From Tannerellaceae bacterium (lineage in GTDB: Bacteria; Bacteroidota; Bacteroidia; Bacteroidales; Tannerellaceae), in the NCBI GenBank assembly GCA_031264865.1, contig JAISDJ010000291.1, positions 1 to 42,153 on the forward strand: a stretch of 42,153 nt of DNA, read 5' to 3'. Shown here in pieces: positions 26,459 through 36,210 of the stretch. Numbering within the stretch: position 1 is the first letter of the stretch; each line of letters starts with the position of its first letter. Both the position numbers and the translations under genes were made by a program. The notes beneath the pieces were generated by a model. The model was given only the letters and a program-made list of their open reading frames with translations, made no database searches and was not told the origin of the DNA.

Positions 26459-28519
26459 TTACAACCAATACGTCAGCGAAAGCCAGGTGACGCGGGCGTC
26501 GCGGTTACGGACTTGTCTCATTTGTGTTTGTTCTGTATCGATGATTGTTGTTTCTTTCAGGCTGTCGAAGGTGTTTTGTATGCTTAGGTTGATACGTAGT
26601 TTTTGTTTTAGCAGGTGTTGGGACAGGCCGGCATTGACAGAGAAATGGCTTTTTATCTTCCCTTGTGGCGTTAACTGGTCGGATACGTAGAAACCGTCTG
26701 CTTGCAACATGGTTGAGGGGGTTATGGACAGGTTGATATTTCCTTTGATATCCCAGCAGATGAGTGATTTCTTTTCGTTATATCCGATCTGTCTTCCGTC
26801 TATTTCATCCTTGTATATATTGGTTGAGAGGCCTATTGTCAGTGGGTTTACCGGATTTAGATTGCCGGATAGTTCGAAACCGGTTGTTTGGGCTTTTCCT
26901 ATATTTTCTTTTTTCCAGATCATTTCTCCTTCTTGTTCGATGGCCATGTCCATGATGCGGTTTTGTTTGTTTCGGTAATATAAGGTAGGGGATACCCGGA
27001 GGCGGGGTGTGCTAAACTGATAAGTGAGTTCCAGTGTGTGTACGTATTCGTTTTTCAAATCAGGATTTCCCTGTTTGATATAGGTGGCGTCGCTTCTGTC
27101 TGTAAATGGGTTTAGGTCTATTCCGTAGGGGCGGTTTACCCGTTGTATGTATTTGATTGATAGCTCGTCTGTTTTCTTTGTTTGGTAAGCCATTTTTATA
27201 CGTGGGTATAAACGGATGTTGGATTGTGCATTCTTTTCTGCTTTTTGTGTTTGGTATTCTACTTGTAATCCTATGTCGGTGAAGAACCGGTTAACGTGTT
27301 TTTCTAAAGAAGTAAAAAGCATCTGTGTGTAACGTTCAAAGGAATAGGTGTTTGATTTTGTTTCATTGGGTTGCCATCTGTCTTCCTTTAAATCGTAGGC
27401 GTTTGCGGTATATGATTCGTCTCTGAATCGTCCGGTATAACCGCCATTGAACAGAAAGTCCGAAGCAAACGGTTTCCGATAAGAAACTGTGAAATAGTAA
27501 TTGTTTTTTGTATGGTCTACAAACAATTGGTCTTGCGCGATGATGGCGCCGGTTTCGGGCCTTTCGTTTTTGAAATCATTGTTCTCGTCGTATGAGAAGT
27601 TGTTGTAATTGAAAAGTACTTCCAGTTGTTCCTGCGAGTTGTCGGGCCTATGTAGCCATTGCGCTTCCGCTGCGTATGCATCTTGTTGCTGGCGGTTGAA
27701 ACGATGCCTTAGCATTTTATTTACAATCTCTCCTGCCGGGTTCTTCCGGGTGTTATTAATGCCTCCATACCGGTCGTATGCCATCCGGTGATAAAGTCCA
27801 TAAGCTTTTATTCTGTCCTGTGGCGTAAGATCATAACCGACGGATAAGTCGGCCAGATGTACGTCCGGGCGTGCGGAGGCGTTGTTATCCATTTCGGTAG
27901 TCCCGGTATTGTTGGTTGTTGTCTTTTGAAAACTTCGTTCTCGATATTCTCTCCGATAATTGTATTTAGCGGTAATGTGGAACTTTCCGGGATGAAAACC
28001 GGCTACTACTCCTGCATTGTATCGTTCCTGTAATCCGGCGCCGAGAACAACCTGTAGGGGTGATTCCGACGATGAAGAAACGGCTGGTAAAAGAGAAAGC
28101 ACGCCGGCATCGCCATCCGGTATATTTCCAATGGGAGGAAAGGCTGTCAATGTTATACGTTCGAAGAATAAAGCGGGCAATTGTATCAACACATCGCCGC
28201 TATATTCTTCCAAAAGCCCATATGGGACATTGTTTAGTACTACTCCGGCTTTAACAGAGCCGCGATAGGTAATCCCTCCTTCTATATCCGTAAGAAGAGA
28301 AGGGAGTTGCCTGATCGCTTCGGCTGTTGCACCTGTCAGACTACTCAGGTTGTTTTCAATAGTGAGGTGTTGTAGTTCACCTCCACTGATACCACCGAAA
28401 TGTGTGCCTTGTACAACAACGTTTTGGAGTGATAAAGTAGTATCAACAGGCAACTGAGCGGTTGCAGTAAAACAACACAAATAGAGAATGAAAGGGAGCA
28501 ATACTAACCTCAATTTCAT
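26459..28519 (-). CDS. TonB-dependent outer-membrane receptor, last gene of hexuronate operon
   Basis: A 686-residue TonB-dependent receptor. Signal peptide 1-21 (ends FTATAQ), then a plug domain (about 28-140; LQNVVVQG, RQLPSLLTDIEGGITYRG, GVVLNNVPYGLLEEY) and a beta-barrel, ending in ARVTWLSLTYWL with the aromatic last strand typical of outer-membrane proteins. It lacks the N-terminal carboxypeptidase-like domain of SusC, is far shorter than SusC (about 1000), and no SusD follows; it is of the siderophore/oligosaccharide-receptor build. Its ATG overlaps the stop of exuT by 4 bases (ATGA), so it is coupled with a hexuronate transporter. A role in bringing uronates or oligo-uronates through the outer membrane is inference. 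Confidence 0.88.
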   Translation of the reverse strand: MKLRLVLLPFILYLCCFTATAQLPVDTTLSLQNVVVQGTHFGGISGGELQHLTIENNLSSLTGATAEAIRQLPSLLTDIEGGITYRGSVKAGVVLNNVPYGLLEEYSGDVLIQLPALFFERITLTAFPPIGNIPDGDAGVLSLLPAVSSSSESPLQVVLGAGLQERYNAGVVAGFHPGKFHITAKYNYRREYRERSFQKTTTNNTGTTEMDNNASARPDVHLADLSVGYDLTPQDRIKAYGLYHRMAYDRYGGINNTRKNPAGEIVNKMLRHRFNRQQQDAYAAEAQWLHRPDNSQEQLEVLFNYNNFSYDENNDFKNERPETGAIIAQDQLFVDHTKNNYYFTVSYRKPFASDFLFNGGYTGRFRDESYTANAYDLKEDRWQPNETKSNTYSFERYTQMLFTSLEKHVNRFFTDIGLQVEYQTQKAEKNAQSNIRLYPRIKMAYQTKKTDELSIKYIQRVNRPYGIDLNPFTDRSDATYIKQGNPDLKNEYVHTLELTYQFSTPRLRVSPTLYYRNKQNRIMDMAIEQEGEMIWKKENIGKAQTTGFELSGNLNPVNPLTIGLSTNIYKDEIDGRQIGYNEKKSLICWDIKGNINLSITPSTMLQADGFYVSDQLTPQGKIKSHFSVNAGLSQHLLKQKLRINLSIQNTFDSLKETTIIDTEQTQMRQVRNRDARVTWLSLTYWL

Positions 28520-29976
28520 ATAACAATCGGTTTATATTTGGGAACAAGTAATTTCATGATGATCCATCCTATCAGATAAGCAACGGCACAAAAAGAGAAT
28601 ATGATGAGGTAACCAGCCTCTATTCCGTTGAAGCCCAACAAAGACATCTTACTTTCTATCGCAAAATCGAAAAGTTTACCGGAACTGAAATTAATGAACA
28701 TCGATCCCATACCGCCTGCCATACCTCCTATACCTGTGATAGTAGCAATGGCTGATTTTGGAAACATATCTCCGACAGTGGAAAATATATTAGCAGACCA
28801 AGCCTGGTGAGCCGCTCCTGCAATACCGATAATAATAACCGGCACCCAGTAAGAAATCTGTCCTAATGGCTGTGCGAAAAGAGCTAGTAAAGGGAAAAAG
28901 GCAAATAGTAACATGGCTCTCATACGTCCGTCGTAAGGATTCATTCCTTTTTTCTCTACAAAGTAGGTAGGCAACCAGCCTCCTACAAGAGACAACATTG
29001 TAATGATATATAATACGAATATAGCAGCTTGTGCTTTGGGATCGGACGATGGCATATTGTAAACCGAACTCAAGTAGGCTGGCGCCCAGAACAGGTAGAA
29101 CCACCATACGCCGTCTGTCATAAACTTACCGACGGCAAACGCCCATGTTTGTTTGAATTTGAAACAATCAAGGAATGAGAGTTTGAAATGTTGTGCTTTT
29201 TCTACTTTTTCTTCTGTGGGATTATGGGATTCTTCATCCTGATGGATGTATGCTAATTCGGCAGCATTTACTTTCGGATGTTCTTCGGGTTTCTTATAAA
29301 TGAAAACCCAAAATCCCATCCATACAAACCCTAGTGCACCGATGATGATGAAAGCCAATTCCCAACCATAAAGTTTAGCAATTACAGGGATAGACAGTGG
29401 TGCCAACAAGGCTCCGATTTGTGCACCGGCATTAAAAATACTGGTAGCGAAACCGCGGTCTTTCTTTGGGAAATACTCTGCCGTAGCCTTAATAGCCGCA
29501 GGAAAATTTCCTGATTCTCCTAAAGCAAGAACTAAACGCGAGAAGACAAATAACATCACGCTCACATTAACTACTTTGCCCACATCGCCCACTGTGGCAA
29601 TGGCTTCGCGAGCCCCTTCAAAGCCTACCATCCAATGGCCGGTTGTAATTCCTGAAGTCGCAATACCGCAAAAAGCATGCATACAGGCGGCGACAGACCA
29701 GATACCGATAGCCCAAAGGAATCCTTTTTTTGTGTCAAGCCAGTCGACAAGTCGTCCGGCAAATAGCATACAAATAGCATAGAATCCGGAAAAAAAGGTG
29801 GTTATATATCCATAATGTGTATTTGTCCAATGAAATTCAGGCGCAATAAAGTCCATCCATGTTAAGGATAAAACTTGCCTGTCCATGTAATTAATAGTTG
29901 TGGCAAAAAAGAGCATGGCGCATATCATCCATCGATAATTGCTCTTTTTTTGCTGGGTAGTAATTGTTACATTCAT
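28516..29976 (-). CDS. exuT: MFS hexuronate transporter
   Basis: A 486-residue major-facilitator permease of the ExuT/anion-cation symporter group, with about twelve membrane segments. Typical marks: FFATTINYMDRQVLSL in helix 1, ALGESGNFPAAIKATAEYFP (FPAAIKATAEYFP shown) with FATSIFNAGAQIGALLAPL after it, and YVEKKG-like FVEKKGMNPYDGRMRAMLL between domains. It imports glucuronate or galacturonate with protons through the inner membrane. Sits after eda and shares the operon with all enzymes that use its substrate. Confidence 0.92.
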   Translation of the reverse strand: MNVTITTQQKKSNYRWMICAMLFFATTINYMDRQVLSLTWMDFIAPEFHWTNTHYGYITTFFSGFYAICMLFAGRLVDWLDTKKGFLWAIGIWSVAACMHAFCGIATSGITTGHWMVGFEGAREAIATVGDVGKVVNVSVMLFVFSRLVLALGESGNFPAAIKATAEYFPKKDRGFATSIFNAGAQIGALLAPLSIPVIAKLYGWELAFIIIGALGFVWMGFWVFIYKKPEEHPKVNAAELAYIHQDEESHNPTEEKVEKAQHFKLSFLDCFKFKQTWAFAVGKFMTDGVWWFYLFWAPAYLSSVYNMPSSDPKAQAAIFVLYIITMLSLVGGWLPTYFVEKKGMNPYDGRMRAMLLFAFFPLLALFAQPLGQISYWVPVIIIGIAGAAHQAWSANIFSTVGDMFPKSAIATITGIGGMAGGMGSMFINFSSGKLFDFAIESKMSLLGFNGIEAGYLIIFSFCAVAYLIGWIIMKLLVPKYKPIVI

Positions 29977-29991
29977 GATATTAGGTTATTG

Positions 29992-30651
29992 TTATTGAAT
30001 AATAGACAGTGCGTATCGGCAAAGTTTGGTTATTTCGTCCCATCTCTCTGCTTTAATAACTTCTTTAGGGAATAGTTTAGAACCCATACCTACGCAGGTT
30101 ACTCCGGCTTTTATCCAGGCTTTCAGGTTTTCTTCGGTAGGTTCAACCGCGCCGGTTACCATTAGCTGCGACCAGGGCAACGGGGCTTTTATGTTCGATA
30201 CAAACGACGGGCCGCCTACGTTACCGGCCGGGAATACTTTACAGATGTCGCATCCGGCCTCCTGTGCATTGCCGATTTCGGTTACCGACCCACATCCCGG
30301 AATATAAGGTATCAAACGACGGTTGCAAATCTTTGCAATTTCAGGATTGAAGTAAGGGCCAACGATGAAATTAGCTCCTAATTGCATATACAATGCCGCT
30401 GTAGGAGGGTCTACAATCGAACCAATCCCCAGAATCAGTTCGGGACATTCCTTTGCCGCATATTTAATCAGTACGGCGAATACATCCTGAGCGAAGTCGC
30501 CTCTGTTCGTAAATTCAAACGCACGCACTCCGCCCTCATAGCAGGCTTTTACCACATTGCAGGCCGTCTCCGGATGCTCGTCATAGAAAACAGGAACCAT
30601 CTTTGTGGTTGCCATCGTGCTAATTACTGTTGTCTTATTAAATTTAGCCAC
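29992..30651 (-). CDS. eda: KDPG/KHG aldolase
   Basis: A 219-residue 2-dehydro-3-deoxy-phosphogluconate aldolase, which splits KDPG into pyruvate and glyceraldehyde-3-phosphate, the last step of the pathway here. The Schiff-base lysine is Lys138 in [10 protein letters not shown]; the general acid/base glutamate lies in RAFEFTNRG (Glu46). GIGSIVDP and VGPYFNPE are further family marks. Length normal. It starts 24 bases after kdgK. Confidence 0.95.
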   Translation of the reverse strand: MAKFNKTTVISTMATTKMVPVFYDEHPETACNVVKACYEGGVRAFEFTNRGDFAQDVFAVLIKYAAKECPELILGIGSIVDPPTAALYMQLGANFIVGPYFNPEIAKICNRRLIPYIPGCGSVTEIGNAQEAGCDICKVFPAGNVGGPSFVSNIKAPLPWSQLMVTGAVEPTEENLKAWIKAGVTCVGMGSKLFPKEVIKAERWDEITKLCRYALSIIQ

Positions 30652-30674
30652 TTTGTTTACGTATTAATTATGAA

Positions 30675-31718
30675 TTATCTGCTTACTCTGCCGGAGGCGT
30701 CGCCTGCCATTAGTTTTTCAACTTCTTCTACGGTTACCTGGTTGTAGTCGCCGTAGACGGTATGTTTCAGGCATGAAGCGGCGGTAGCAAATTCTAATGC
30801 TTTTTGATCGTCGTCCGGATAGGTGTTGAGTCCATAGATTAATCCTCCCATGAAAGAATCGCCTCCGCCTACGCGGTCTACGATATGAGTAATATCGTAA
30901 CGTTTGGATTGATAGAGTTTTCCGTCGGCATATAATACGCCTCCCCATGTGTTATGATTGGCATTGATTGCTCCACGTAAGGTGATAATCACTTTCTTCG
31001 CTCTTGGAAAACGCGCTTGCATTTGGGTGCAAACCGATTCAAATTCGGCCGCATTTACTTCGCCATGTGTGGCGTTTACGTCAAATCCTTCCGGTTTGAT
31101 TCCAAATACCTTTTCGCAATCTTCTTCATTACCTAGAATAATGTCGCATCCTTCTGTTAGGGCCGGCATTACTTCCGACGCTTTTTTTCCGTATTTCCAT
31201 AGGTTTTTCCGGAAATTGAGGTCGCAGGATACGGTTACACCCAATTGGTTGGCTGTTTTAATTGCTTCCAGGCATGCATCAGCTGCACCTTGCGACAAGG
31301 CAGGCGTGATGCCGGTCCAATGGAACCATTTGACGTCTTTTAGTGCTTCTTCCCAGTTGATCATTCCGGGCTTAATCTCCGAGATAGCGGAATGTGCACG
31401 GTCATATACTACTTTGCTGGCACGGGCTACAGCGCCTGTTTCCAGAAAATAGATACCCAACCGTTCGCCTCCATATACTATGCATTCAGTCCCTACATTA
31501 TATTTACGCAGATCCATGATACATGCGCGGGCGATATCATTATTGGGTAGGCGGGTAATAAATGCTGTTTCTAATCCATAATTGGCTAATGAAACAGCTA
31601 CGTTGGCTTCACCTCCGCCAAAAGAAGCATTGAATTGCATTGCTTGATTGAAACGCAGATAGTCGGGCGTTGCTAAGCGCAACATAATTTCTCCAAAAGT
31701 TACAATTTTATTTTTCAT
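30675..31718 (-). CDS. kdgK: 2-dehydro-3-deoxygluconokinase
   Basis: A 347-residue PfkB-family sugar kinase that phosphorylates 2-keto-3-deoxygluconate to KDPG. The N-terminal substrate motif (GGGEANVAVSLANYG, 34-48) and the C-terminal catalytic motif DRVGGGDSFMGGL with base Asp287 are present. Between eda and uxaC, its identity as KdgK is firm from context. It starts 2 bases after uxaC ends. Confidence 0.94.
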   Translation of the reverse strand: MKNKIVTFGEIMLRLATPDYLRFNQAMQFNASFGGGEANVAVSLANYGLETAFITRLPNNDIARACIMDLRKYNVGTECIVYGGERLGIYFLETGAVARASKVVYDRAHSAISEIKPGMINWEEALKDVKWFHWTGITPALSQGAADACLEAIKTANQLGVTVSCDLNFRKNLWKYGKKASEVMPALTEGCDIILGNEEDCEKVFGIKPEGFDVNATHGEVNAAEFESVCTQMQARFPRAKKVIITLRGAINANHNTWGGVLYADGKLYQSKRYDITHIVDRVGGGDSFMGGLIYGLNTYPDDDQKALEFATAASCLKHTVYGDYNQVTVEEVEKLMAGDASGRVSR

Positions 31719-31720
31719 AT

Positions 31721-33124
31721 TTAAAACGTAAAGAATTTTTTGGCATTATAATAACTGATGTTCTCCACCATCTGTCCGATAAAAGACATTTCGCTGGCAG
31801 GAAGTTCTCCATTCTCAATGTCTGTTCCCAGCAAATCGCAAAGTGTCCGGCGGAAATATTCGTGACGAGGGTAGGACAGAAAGCTACGCGAGTCGGTCAG
31901 CATACCCACAAAACGGCTTAACAATCCCAGCACAGATAAGGCATTCATCTGTTTCCGCATGCCGTCTTTCTGATCGAGGAACCACCAGCCCGAACCGAAT
32001 TGTAGTTTGCCGGGGATTATTCCGTCCTGGAAATTACCGAGCATTGTGGCGATCACTTCGTTGGCGCATGGATTCAGGTTATATACGATTGTCTTAGTCA
32101 GTTTTCCGGATGTGTTCAACCTATCGAGGAATTTAGACAAGGCTTTGGCTGTATTGAATTCGCCGATAGAATCAAAGCCGGTATCCGGTCCTGATTGGTG
32201 GAACATTCTTGTGTTGTTGTTGCGGATTGCACCGTAATGAAACTGTTGTGTCCAGCCTTTTTCCCAATCCATTTCAGCGAAGATAATCAACATGGCTGAT
32301 TTGAATTTCAGCATTTCTTCATGGGTTAATTCTTTACCGCCATATACTTTGTTGAAGATCGCTTTTACTTCATCTATTGTATAATCTTCCGCATAAAACG
32401 CTTCGATACCATGATCGGAGAGCTTGCAACCATTCTCTGCAAAGAAATCATGCCGTTTTTGTAAGGCAGCAATCATATCGTCGAATGTACTGATCGTAAC
32501 GCCGCTTGCATTTGAAAGCGATTCTACATAACTCCTGAAGTGGGCCGGCGATTCTACTGCCATGGCTTTATCAGGCCGCCAGGTTGGCAACATTTTTATT
32601 TCAAATCCCGATTCGCGAGTTTTCTTATGGTATTCGAGGCTATCAACCGGATCATCGGTAGTACATACCACTTCTACTTTGTAACGGCGCATCATTCCCC
32701 GAGCCGAATATTCGGGGAGTTTCAGCTTTTCATTACATTCGTCGTATATCTTCCGAGCCGTAGCCGGACTAACTGTTTTCTCGATACCGAAAGCTGTTTT
32801 AAGTTCCAGATGCGTCCAGTGATAAAGAGGGTTACGCATGGTGTAAGGAACGGTTTCCGCCCATTTTTCAAACTTCTCCCAATCGGAAGCGTCGCCCGTG
32901 CAATACTTCTCGTCCACGCCGTTGGCACGCATCGCACGCCATTTGTAGTGATCGCCGCCTAACCATATTTCAGTAAGCGAACGGAACGGATGATCATCTG
33001 CTACCATTTGAGGGTTTAAATGGCAATGATAATCGATAATAGGCATTTTGGCTGCATGATTATGATACAAAACCTGCGCAGCAGCCGTTGTCAACAGGAA
33101 ATCTTTGTCCATGAATGCTTTCAT
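31721..33124 (-). CDS. uxaC: glucuronate (uronate) isomerase
   Basis: A 467-residue UxaC, a metal-dependent TIM-barrel enzyme that converts glucuronate to fructuronate and galacturonate to tagaturonate. Family marks: IIDYHCHLNP near the N-terminus with metal-binding histidines, EVVCTTDDPVDSLEYH, and TDSRSFLSYPRHEYFRR in the C-terminal part (TDSRSFLSYPRHEYF shown). Length is typical (466-470). A second ATG four codons in (33112) is also possible. Positioned between uxaA and kdgK. Confidence 0.97.
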   Translation of the reverse strand: MKAFMDKDFLLTTAAAQVLYHNHAAKMPIIDYHCHLNPQMVADDHPFRSLTEIWLGGDHYKWRAMRANGVDEKYCTGDASDWEKFEKWAETVPYTMRNPLYHWTHLELKTAFGIEKTVSPATARKIYDECNEKLKLPEYSARGMMRRYKVEVVCTTDDPVDSLEYHKKTRESGFEIKMLPTWRPDKAMAVESPAHFRSYVESLSNASGVTISTFDDMIAALQKRHDFFAENGCKLSDHGIEAFYAEDYTIDEVKAIFNKVYGGKELTHEEMLKFKSAMLIIFAEMDWEKGWTQQFHYGAIRNNNTRMFHQSGPDTGFDSIGEFNTAKALSKFLDRLNTSGKLTKTIVYNLNPCANEVIATMLGNFQDGIIPGKLQFGSGWWFLDQKDGMRKQMNALSVLGLLSRFVGMLTDSRSFLSYPRHEYFRRTLCDLLGTDIENGELPASEMSFIGQMVENISYYNAKKFFTF

Positions 33125-33153
33125 ACGTTTTATATATCTTTACTTTATAAACT

Positions 33154-34641
33154 TTATAAGGTTACGCCGGTTTTAAATAAGGCTATCCCTCTGTAATTAT
33201 TTTTCTCATTATTCGTACATGTACCATTGGCTGTCTCTAAGACAAACCGGATAAACCTTTTGCCCAACGACTCCATTGTTTCACCTTCAAGCAGTGTTCC
33301 GGCATTGAAATCAATCCAGTTCGGTTTGCGCATGAACAGGTTACTGTTTGTGGCTATTTTAATTGTTGGGACAAACGTTCCAAACGGTGTTCCGCGTCCT
33401 GTAGTAAACAATATCAAATGGCAGCCGGCGGATGCTAAAGCCGTACTTGCTACCAAATCGTTTCCGGGAGCGTTCAGCAGGTTCAATCCGTTCGTATGCA
33501 ACCGTTCGCCATACTGTAATACATTCCGAACAGTCGAATGACCGGCCTTCTGGGTGCAGCCCAACGATTTTTCTTCCAATGTGGATATACCACCGGCTTT
33601 ATTTCCGGGAGACGGATTCTCGTATATAGGCTGTTTGTTTTCGATAAAGTACTGTTTGAAATCATTAATTAAATGAACGGTCTTGTCAAATACCTCTTTC
33701 GATTCACTGCGATTCATCAGGATCGTCTCTGCTCCGAACATTTCGGGCGTTTCGGTTAAGATGGTAGCGCCGCCTTGTGCAACTAAAAAGTCAGAGAAAA
33801 CACCTAACAATGGATTGGCCGTTATACCGGAAAAGCCGTCGGAACCGCCACATTTCAGTCCGACACGAAGTTCTCCTATAGGAATGTCTGTACGTATGTC
33901 GTTTGATGCCAGATCGTATAATTCACGTAATAGCTGTATGCCGGTTTCCAGTTCGTCGCCTGCCTTCTGGGTTTCCATAAAGCGGATACGTTCCATATCA
34001 AATTCTCCCAAAAATTCACGGAAAACGCAGACTTGATTGTTCTCACAACCTAAACCAACAATTAATACGCCGCCGGCATTTGGATGGAGTGCCATATCCC
34101 GGAGTATTTTCCGCGTGTTTTCATGGTCGTCTCCTAATTGGGAACAACCCTGGTTGTGGGGAAAAGCTACAATCGCATCGATACCCACTTCCTGTGTCTC
34201 CCGTTGAAGCATGTTGGCCAATCGTTGTGTAATTCCGTTAACACAACCTACTGTCGGGATAATCCATATTTCATTGCGGATACCTACCTCGCCGTTTTTA
34301 CGGCGGTATCCTTTGAAACTCATCTCTTCTTTTCCAGGTAATGCCAGTATCGACTGGGGATTATAGGTATAATCCTGCAACCCTTCGAGATTCGTCTTGA
34401 TATTTTTCTCATTTACCCAAGCGCCGGCAGGAATCGGCTGAATCGCATGGCCGATAGGATATCCGTACTTGATAATGTAGTCGCTGGTATTGAAATGTTG
34501 TAATGCTATTTTATGTCCGGCAGGAATATCTTCTTGCAGCACAACGGTTGTTCCGTTTATGTGCAATGAATCGCCTTTGAAAAGATTTTCTATGGCAACA
34601 GCCACATTATCTACCGGGTTGATTTGAATATATTTGAGCAT
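33154..34641 (-). CDS. uxaA: altronate dehydratase
   Basis: A 495-residue fused UxaA: an N-terminal SAF domain (about 1-100; DIPAGHKIALQHF) and a C-terminal dehydratase domain (GYRRKNGEVGIRNEIWIIPTVGCVN, shown in part), with HNQGCSQLG, GLGCENNQ and LKCGGSDGFSGITANP, all typical. It dehydrates altronate to 2-keto-3-deoxygluconate. It overlaps uxaB by one base. Length normal for the fused form. Confidence 0.96.
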   Translation of the reverse strand: MLKYIQINPVDNVAVAIENLFKGDSLHINGTTVVLQEDIPAGHKIALQHFNTSDYIIKYGYPIGHAIQPIPAGAWVNEKNIKTNLEGLQDYTYNPQSILALPGKEEMSFKGYRRKNGEVGIRNEIWIIPTVGCVNGITQRLANMLQRETQEVGIDAIVAFPHNQGCSQLGDDHENTRKILRDMALHPNAGGVLIVGLGCENNQVCVFREFLGEFDMERIRFMETQKAGDELETGIQLLRELYDLASNDIRTDIPIGELRVGLKCGGSDGFSGITANPLLGVFSDFLVAQGGATILTETPEMFGAETILMNRSESKEVFDKTVHLINDFKQYFIENKQPIYENPSPGNKAGGISTLEEKSLGCTQKAGHSTVRNVLQYGERLHTNGLNLLNAPGNDLVASTALASAGCHLILFTTGRGTPFGTFVPTIKIATNSNLFMRKPNWIDFNAGTLLEGETMESLGKRFIRFVLETANGTCTNNEKNNYRGIALFKTGVTL

Positions 34642-35981
34642 CAGATAATCTCTTTGACAACATTTAGCATGCCTTTTTCCCGGATAGTGTGGAGGTAATG
34701 TGTAACTCTATCCGTTAATCCCGGTAGTTGATTCAGGATTTCGGTAGCATCGTTGGGTTCGTATGTGGGGCCGTCGCTTTTATAGTAGGCAATGATAGCG
34801 GCCAATCCTAATACAATCCCTTGAGAGAGTTCACCTTTGTGTTTGAAGTATATCTTCAAACTCGGAAGGTCTCTTGTCTCAAACTTGGAAAACGAATTCA
34901 GCATAATAGAAACAACGGAGTGATCTACAAACGGATTGTTGAAACGTTCCAATACTTCGTTGGCGTATTGCACCAATTCCTCTTTCGGAAAATCTTCCAA
35001 AGTTTCCACTAATTCGTCGAACATTACTTTGTGGATATATTTGCCCAATACTTTATGTTGGCAGGCATCACGTACAAAATTTACACCGGAAAGATAGGCA
35101 ACCGGCGCCAATACGGTGTGAAGTCCGTTTAATAAAGTTACTTTCCGCCGGTGATAAGGTTCTTCGTTCGGTACAAATAAAACATTCAAACCGGCTTTGT
35201 CGGCAGGAAATTCTTCTGCAACCGATTGCGGAGCCTCGATAACCCACAGATGGAATTGTTCTGCCCGGACTACCAGATTGTCGTCATATCCCAGTTTTTC
35301 CTTAATTACATCAATCTCTTTGTGGGGAAATCCGGACACGATACGGTCTACCAATGTGGCATAAACGCCGCATGCTTCGGTAAACCATGCGTTAAATTCA
35401 TCTCCCAATTCCCAAAGTTCAATATATTGACGGATTGTTTCTTTTAGTTTATGTCCGTTCAAAAAGATCAGTTCGCAAGGGAAAATAATCAAACCTTTGC
35501 TCCTATCCCCCTTGAATGTTTTAAACCGATGGTAGAGTAGTTGAGTTAATTTTCCCGGATAAGAAGAGGCCGGTTGGTCGGATTGTTTACACGAAGGGTC
35601 GAAAACAATTCCCGCTTCTGTAGTGTTTGATATAACGAAGCGCATTTCCGGTTGCTCTGCCAATCGAATATATTCCCTGAACTGTGTATAAGGGTTTAAG
35701 GCGCGGCTGATAGCTTCTACTTTCGTGAAGCTATTTACTTTTTCCCCCTTTTCTAATCCCTGTAGATTAACATGGTACAGGCAATCTTGTTTGTTCAGCC
35801 TGTCAATCGTTCCGTTTTCAATGGGTTGTACAACCACTACGCTACTGTTGAAGTGAATCCGCTCATTCATTATCTGAATCATCCAGTCGGCAAAAGCGCG
35901 AAGAAAATTTCCTTCTCCGAATTGGATGATACGTTCCGGGTATATGGTTTTCTGGGCAGTATCTTTATTTAATTCTTTCAT
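34641..35981 (-). CDS. uxaB: tagaturonate reductase
   Basis: A 446-residue member of the mannitol dehydrogenase/polyol family. The Rossmann-type N-terminus IIQFGEGNFLRAFADWMIQ is the UxaB form, and RKVTLLNGLHTVLAP with VRDACQH in the C-terminal half is also typical. It reduces tagaturonate to altronate with NADH. First gene of the hexuronate operon, led by the promoter at 36023-36056. Confidence 0.95.
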   Translation of the reverse strand: MKELNKDTAQKTIYPERIIQFGEGNFLRAFADWMIQIMNERIHFNSSVVVVQPIENGTIDRLNKQDCLYHVNLQGLEKGEKVNSFTKVEAISRALNPYTQFREYIRLAEQPEMRFVISNTTEAGIVFDPSCKQSDQPASSYPGKLTQLLYHRFKTFKGDRSKGLIIFPCELIFLNGHKLKETIRQYIELWELGDEFNAWFTEACGVYATLVDRIVSGFPHKEIDVIKEKLGYDDNLVVRAEQFHLWVIEAPQSVAEEFPADKAGLNVLFVPNEEPYHRRKVTLLNGLHTVLAPVAYLSGVNFVRDACQHKVLGKYIHKVMFDELVETLEDFPKEELVQYANEVLERFNNPFVDHSVVSIMLNSFSKFETRDLPSLKIYFKHKGELSQGIVLGLAAIIAYYKSDGPTYEPNDATEILNQLPGLTDRVTHYLHTIREKGMLNVVKEII

Positions 35982-36022
35982 GGAGTACTTACTTAATCAT
36001 ACCGTTTTCATAAGTTCAGCCC

Positions 36023-36056
36023 CAAATTTAAAGTTAATTATCGCATTTCCCGCAAA
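36023..36056 (-). promoter_or_regulatory. promoter of the hexuronate operon
   Basis: On the minus strand TTTG (36056-36053) is followed 22 bases on by TAAATTTG (36030-36023). Good match to the Bacteroidetes promoter. Leader of about 35 bases to the uxaB ATG at 35981. Confidence 0.55.
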
Positions 36057-36112
36057 AATGGTTATTAATTTTTAATACCTTCTAATCAAACCTGTTTTTC
36101 TTATACAATCAT

Positions 36113-36126
36113 CCCTGAAAACAGGG
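36113..36126. promoter_or_regulatory. inverted repeat in the divergent uxaB/SDR gap
   Basis: CCCTGAAAACAGGG, 5-base arms around AAAA, in the 229-base gap between divergent genes, a place where a shared operator is often found. No regulator gene is adjacent. Confidence 0.35.
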
Positions 36127-36210
36127 AGGGCGTGAGGTAGTTCTGAAAATATTTAATAATATTGCAGAGGAATTGAAACATCTCCGAAGACAACTAAAAA
36201 GACGATACAC

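Noticed and set aside
30958..31452. Long plus-strand ORF inside kdgK (and similar ones inside uxaA, uxaC, metK, queA)
   Set aside because: They are antisense to strongly conserved genes and show no protein features of their own.
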